Shown: positions 17,809 to 19,556 of the stretch, in pieces
Layout of the letters: each line of letters opens with the position of its first letter
Numbering within the stretch: the stretch's first letter is position 1
From: WRAI01 sp031549605
GTDB taxonomy: Bacteria; Bacillota; Clostridia; Oscillospirales; UBA929
NCBI GenBank assembly: GCA_031549605.1
Contig: JAVBPM010000032.1
Location: 1-19,556 of the forward strand
DNA: 19,556 nt
Reading direction: 5' to 3'
Notes under the pieces: generated by a model
Databases searched by the model: none
Told to the model about the DNA's origin: nothing
Seen by the model: the letters and a program-made list of their open reading frames with translations, nothing else
Made by a program: the position numbers and the translations under genes

Positions 17809-19188
17809 GTGTTCGACTTCCCGTTCGCCTACTCCAGGGTCATGGAGACGGTGCTGTTTTTCTTTTCCTCTGCCACCGGCATGATGTTTCTCTATCTCAG
17901 CTCGACGCTTGTCATGAGGATCTACCACGAACGGGTCAGCGTAATGCGGCGGCTGCTGTTCAGTCTGTGCTGCCACCTCGGCTTCTACGCGTTGCCGTTG
18001 TACGTCGTGTACTTTCTGACCGGTACCCTCAGCCCGCTGATGATGGCCATATTCAGCGCCCCCAGCCCGCTGTTTGCCTATGCCTACTTTTTTCTCGGCT
18101 CGCTGGTTTTCGGCTACCCGCTCTACCGTTCGCTGCACCTGATGCAGCTGGCCTACCTCTATATGCTAACCTCGTTTGCCATCAACAAGCTGGTCAGCGC
18201 TGTTTTTTTTGCCCAGCCGTCCGGCGGCCCCTACAACTATGCGCTCGACGCCGCGGCGATACTGGCCAGCGGCGTGATACACGCGTTGATATACCTGTTA
18301 CTGGTGCGCCCCAACACCAGCACGCGGTATCTGGCACGCTTTACCAACAGCCCGCCCATCGGCTCGCTCAAGCGCGCGCTGTTCCGCAGCGCGATTCCCG
18401 TCTTTTTGGCTTACTCTGTATTCGTTCAGGTGCCGCTGCTGACCGATTCTCACTGGCTGGCCTATGCCGAGGTGCTGCTCATCGAGCTGTGCGCCATCAG
18501 CTTTTGCCTGCTGGCGCACTACTACTTCACGCTGCGGCGCGAATTGGAAATCCGCGACGTCTGCCTGCGCTCACTCAACGATGCTGTCAATGAATTTGCC
18601 GGGCTGCGCCACGATTTCAACAACATTTTGCAAACCTACGGCGGCTACCTGTCGCTGGGCGAGCTGGAGCAGCTGAAAAGCTACCACCACGAGCTGTGCG
18701 CGGTCACCAGCTTCAGCGGCGACAAGCTCAACCTAAACCAAAAGGCGGCGCAGAACCCGGCGCTGGCGTCGGTGCTGTTTGCCAAGGTCGAGCAGGCGGC
18801 GCAGGCCGACGTAACGCTGACGCTCAATCTGGCGTGCCGCATTGACGACCTCGACGTCGACTGTGACAGCTTTTGCTTTGCCGTCGGGCTGCTGCTCGAC
18901 CGCGCGCTGGAGGCGGCACAGGGCAGCCAACCGCCCCACGTCACGCTGTCGTGCGAGGAAACGCCGCTGGGCAGCAAGCTGATGTTTATCACCGCCAGCC
19001 ACGACACCGGCACGGTGACAACGGCCGGCGGCAAAAAAAGAAAAAACCCGCCGCAGGCCGACGCCTACCACGAGGCGCGCCGCTACCTGCGCCGCTGCCG
19101 CAACGTCTTTTTCCACGTCTCCGACCAGGGCGGCGAGTTCGGCGCCTACATCGAAATCACCAACGCCCAACCGGCAGGCGCCGGGTAA
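17809..19188 (+). CDS. AgrC-like GHKL sensor kinase with phospho-His but degenerate ATP site
   Basis: A 459-residue paralogue of the preceding gene. GTG 17809 has AGGAGG 7 bases upstream, overlapping the TGA of the upstream kinase; a GTG at 17803 is too close. Six to seven helices (about 10-235) lead to GLRHDFNNILQTYGGYL with an intact phospho-acceptor His268. The ATPase domain is decayed: N-box Asn replaced by Arg365 (LLLDRALEAA), ITNS changed to ITAS, and the G-box region replaced by GGKKRKNPPQ encoded by an A7-G-A6 tract (19033-19046). The final strand FHVSDQGGEFGAYIEITN keeps the fold and frame, and other frames show no lost G-box, so a sequencing frameshift is unlikely. Expected to be unable to use ATP and so to need the neighbour. 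Last gene of the operon. Confidence 0.87.
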   Translation: MFDFPFAYSRVMETVLFFFSSATGMMFLYLSSTLVMRIYHERVSVMRRLLFSLCCHLGFYALPLYVVYFLTGTLSPLMMAIFSAPSPLFAYAYFFLGSLVFGYPLYRSLHLMQLAYLYMLTSFAINKLVSAVFFAQPSGGPYNYALDAAAILASGVIHALIYLLLVRPNTSTRYLARFTNSPPIGSLKRALFRSAIPVFLAYSVFVQVPLLTDSHWLAYAEVLLIELCAISFCLLAHYYFTLRRELEIRDVCLRSLNDAVNEFAGLRHDFNNILQTYGGYLSLGELEQLKSYHHELCAVTSFSGDKLNLNQKAAQNPALASVLFAKVEQAAQADVTLTLNLACRIDDLDVDCDSFCFAVGLLLDRALEAAQGSQPPHVTLSCEETPLGSKLMFITASHDTGTVTTAGGKKRKNPPQADAYHEARRYLRRCRNVFFHVSDQGGEFGAYIEITNAQPAGAG

Positions 19189-19300
19189 TGCGGCGGTGGC
19201 GTGCCGTGGCTAAGCGTGGCAGTGTGGTTCAGTGCCCCGGCATCGGCGCTTCGCTTGATTTTTGGTGGATGCGTCGCTGCGGCGGGTGATAGCGCCGGCA
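19189..19300. other. Intergenic stretch after the kinase operon
   Basis: No convincing ribosome site, RNA gene or T-tract terminator is visible. The segment GGTGATAGCGCC near 19285 resembles bits of the repeat-rich gap around 1225-1420. A short gene beginning here cannot be supported. Confidence 0.4.
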
Positions 19301-19426
19301 GGGCACGCTTCGCTGCGACTTCTCACTCCGCCATGCCTGCGGTCGTTGCGACGACCCCACGCAGGTCTACGTTCGGGCCAAAAAAATGCAAGCATTTTTC
19401 CGACCACAGTCGGCTCAGCGCTTATT
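19301..19426 (+). repeat. 126-bp repeat family 2, copy II
   Basis: Runs from GGGCACGCTTCGCTGCGAC to CGGCTCAGCGCTTATT. The central hairpin is CCTGCG then GGTCGT-TGCG-ACGACC then CGCAGG; a second, A/T-rich hairpin has AAATGC/GCATTT. It is identical to copy III and shares its ends and length with copy I at 6910-7035. Confidence 0.9.
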
Positions 19427-19430
19427 TTGA

Positions 19431-19556
19431 GGGCACGCTTCGCTGCGACTTCTCACTCCGCCATGCCTGCGGTCGTTGCGACGACCCCACGCAGGTCTAC
19501 GTTCGGGCCAAAAAAATGCAAGCATTTTTCCGACCACAGTCGGCTCAGCGCTTATT
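19431..19556 (+). repeat. 126-bp repeat family 2, copy III (at window end)
   Basis: Exact repeat of 19301-19426 at a period of 130 bp, with a TTGA spacer. The window ends at the last base of the repeat, so further tandem units may follow. Confidence 0.9.

Noticed and set aside
19041..19047. Programmed -1 frameshift at A AAA AAC in the second GHKL kinase
   Set aside because: The heptamer is in frame, but the -1 product is an Arg/Pro-rich out-of-frame sequence with no recognisable domain, and I saw no clear downstream stimulatory structure.
18880..19190. Frameshift hiding the G-box of the second GHKL kinase
   Set aside because: Neither alternative frame shows a GxGxGL-type motif, and the original frame resumes the expected final strand after the A-rich tract.
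15227..19300. agrD/agrB-like autoinducing peptide genes near the AgrC-like kinases
   Set aside because: No short Cys-containing peptide gene with a ribosome site and no AgrB-like membrane protease was found in the operon or its flanks.

Overview
The window looks like a GC-rich Clostridia genome, probably of the Oscillospirales type. The clues are a response regulator with a Spo0A-type effector domain, the Firmicutes gene order ecfA-ecfT-truA, AgrC-like GHKL kinases, strong AGGAGG ribosome sites and many TTG/GTG starts. The lineage is inferred from gene content only.

Region 1 (1-2924): two plus-strand genes, a cysteine-rich protein of unknown function and a membrane-anchored zinc-ribbon protein, sit among six copies (A-F) of a palindromic element of about 171 bp. 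Copies differ in the sequence of their arms but each stays self-complementary. Copies B and F supply the stop codons of the flanking genes, and copy D starts on the base after a stop codon.

Region 2 (2883-6209, minus): a fused EcfA1-EcfA2 ATPase, EcfT and TruA form a tight operon for an ECF-type vitamin/metal transporter module plus a tRNA pseudouridine synthase. Region 3 (6210-7210): a gene-free block of tandem repeats, nested inverted repeats and a second, 126-bp, repeat family that returns as a perfect tandem pair at the right end of the window.

Region 4 (7211-10759, minus): a class I methyltransferase, a WG-repeat lipoprotein and a GT-C type membrane glycosyltransferase candidate. Region 5 (10802-15226): a divergent promoter pair, then a plus-strand operon of a large hybrid histidine kinase (7TM-PAS-HisKA-HATPase-pseudoREC-REC-HPt) and a REC-HD-GYP response regulator, closed by a clear terminator. 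This reads as a phosphorelay whose output is c-di-GMP hydrolysis.

Region 6 (15244-19188): a second signalling operon with its own promoter and Spo0A-box-like sites: a small DUF6514-like protein, a Spo0A-like response regulator and two tandem paralogous AgrC-like sensor kinases. The first kinase keeps the ATP-binding motifs but has Gln where the phospho-accepting His should be. The second keeps the His but has lost the N-box Asn and the G-box. They look like complementary halves of one obligate heteromeric kinase feeding a Spo0A-type regulator, and this pair is the strongest candidate for an undescribed system here. The covarying palindromic repeats are the second.
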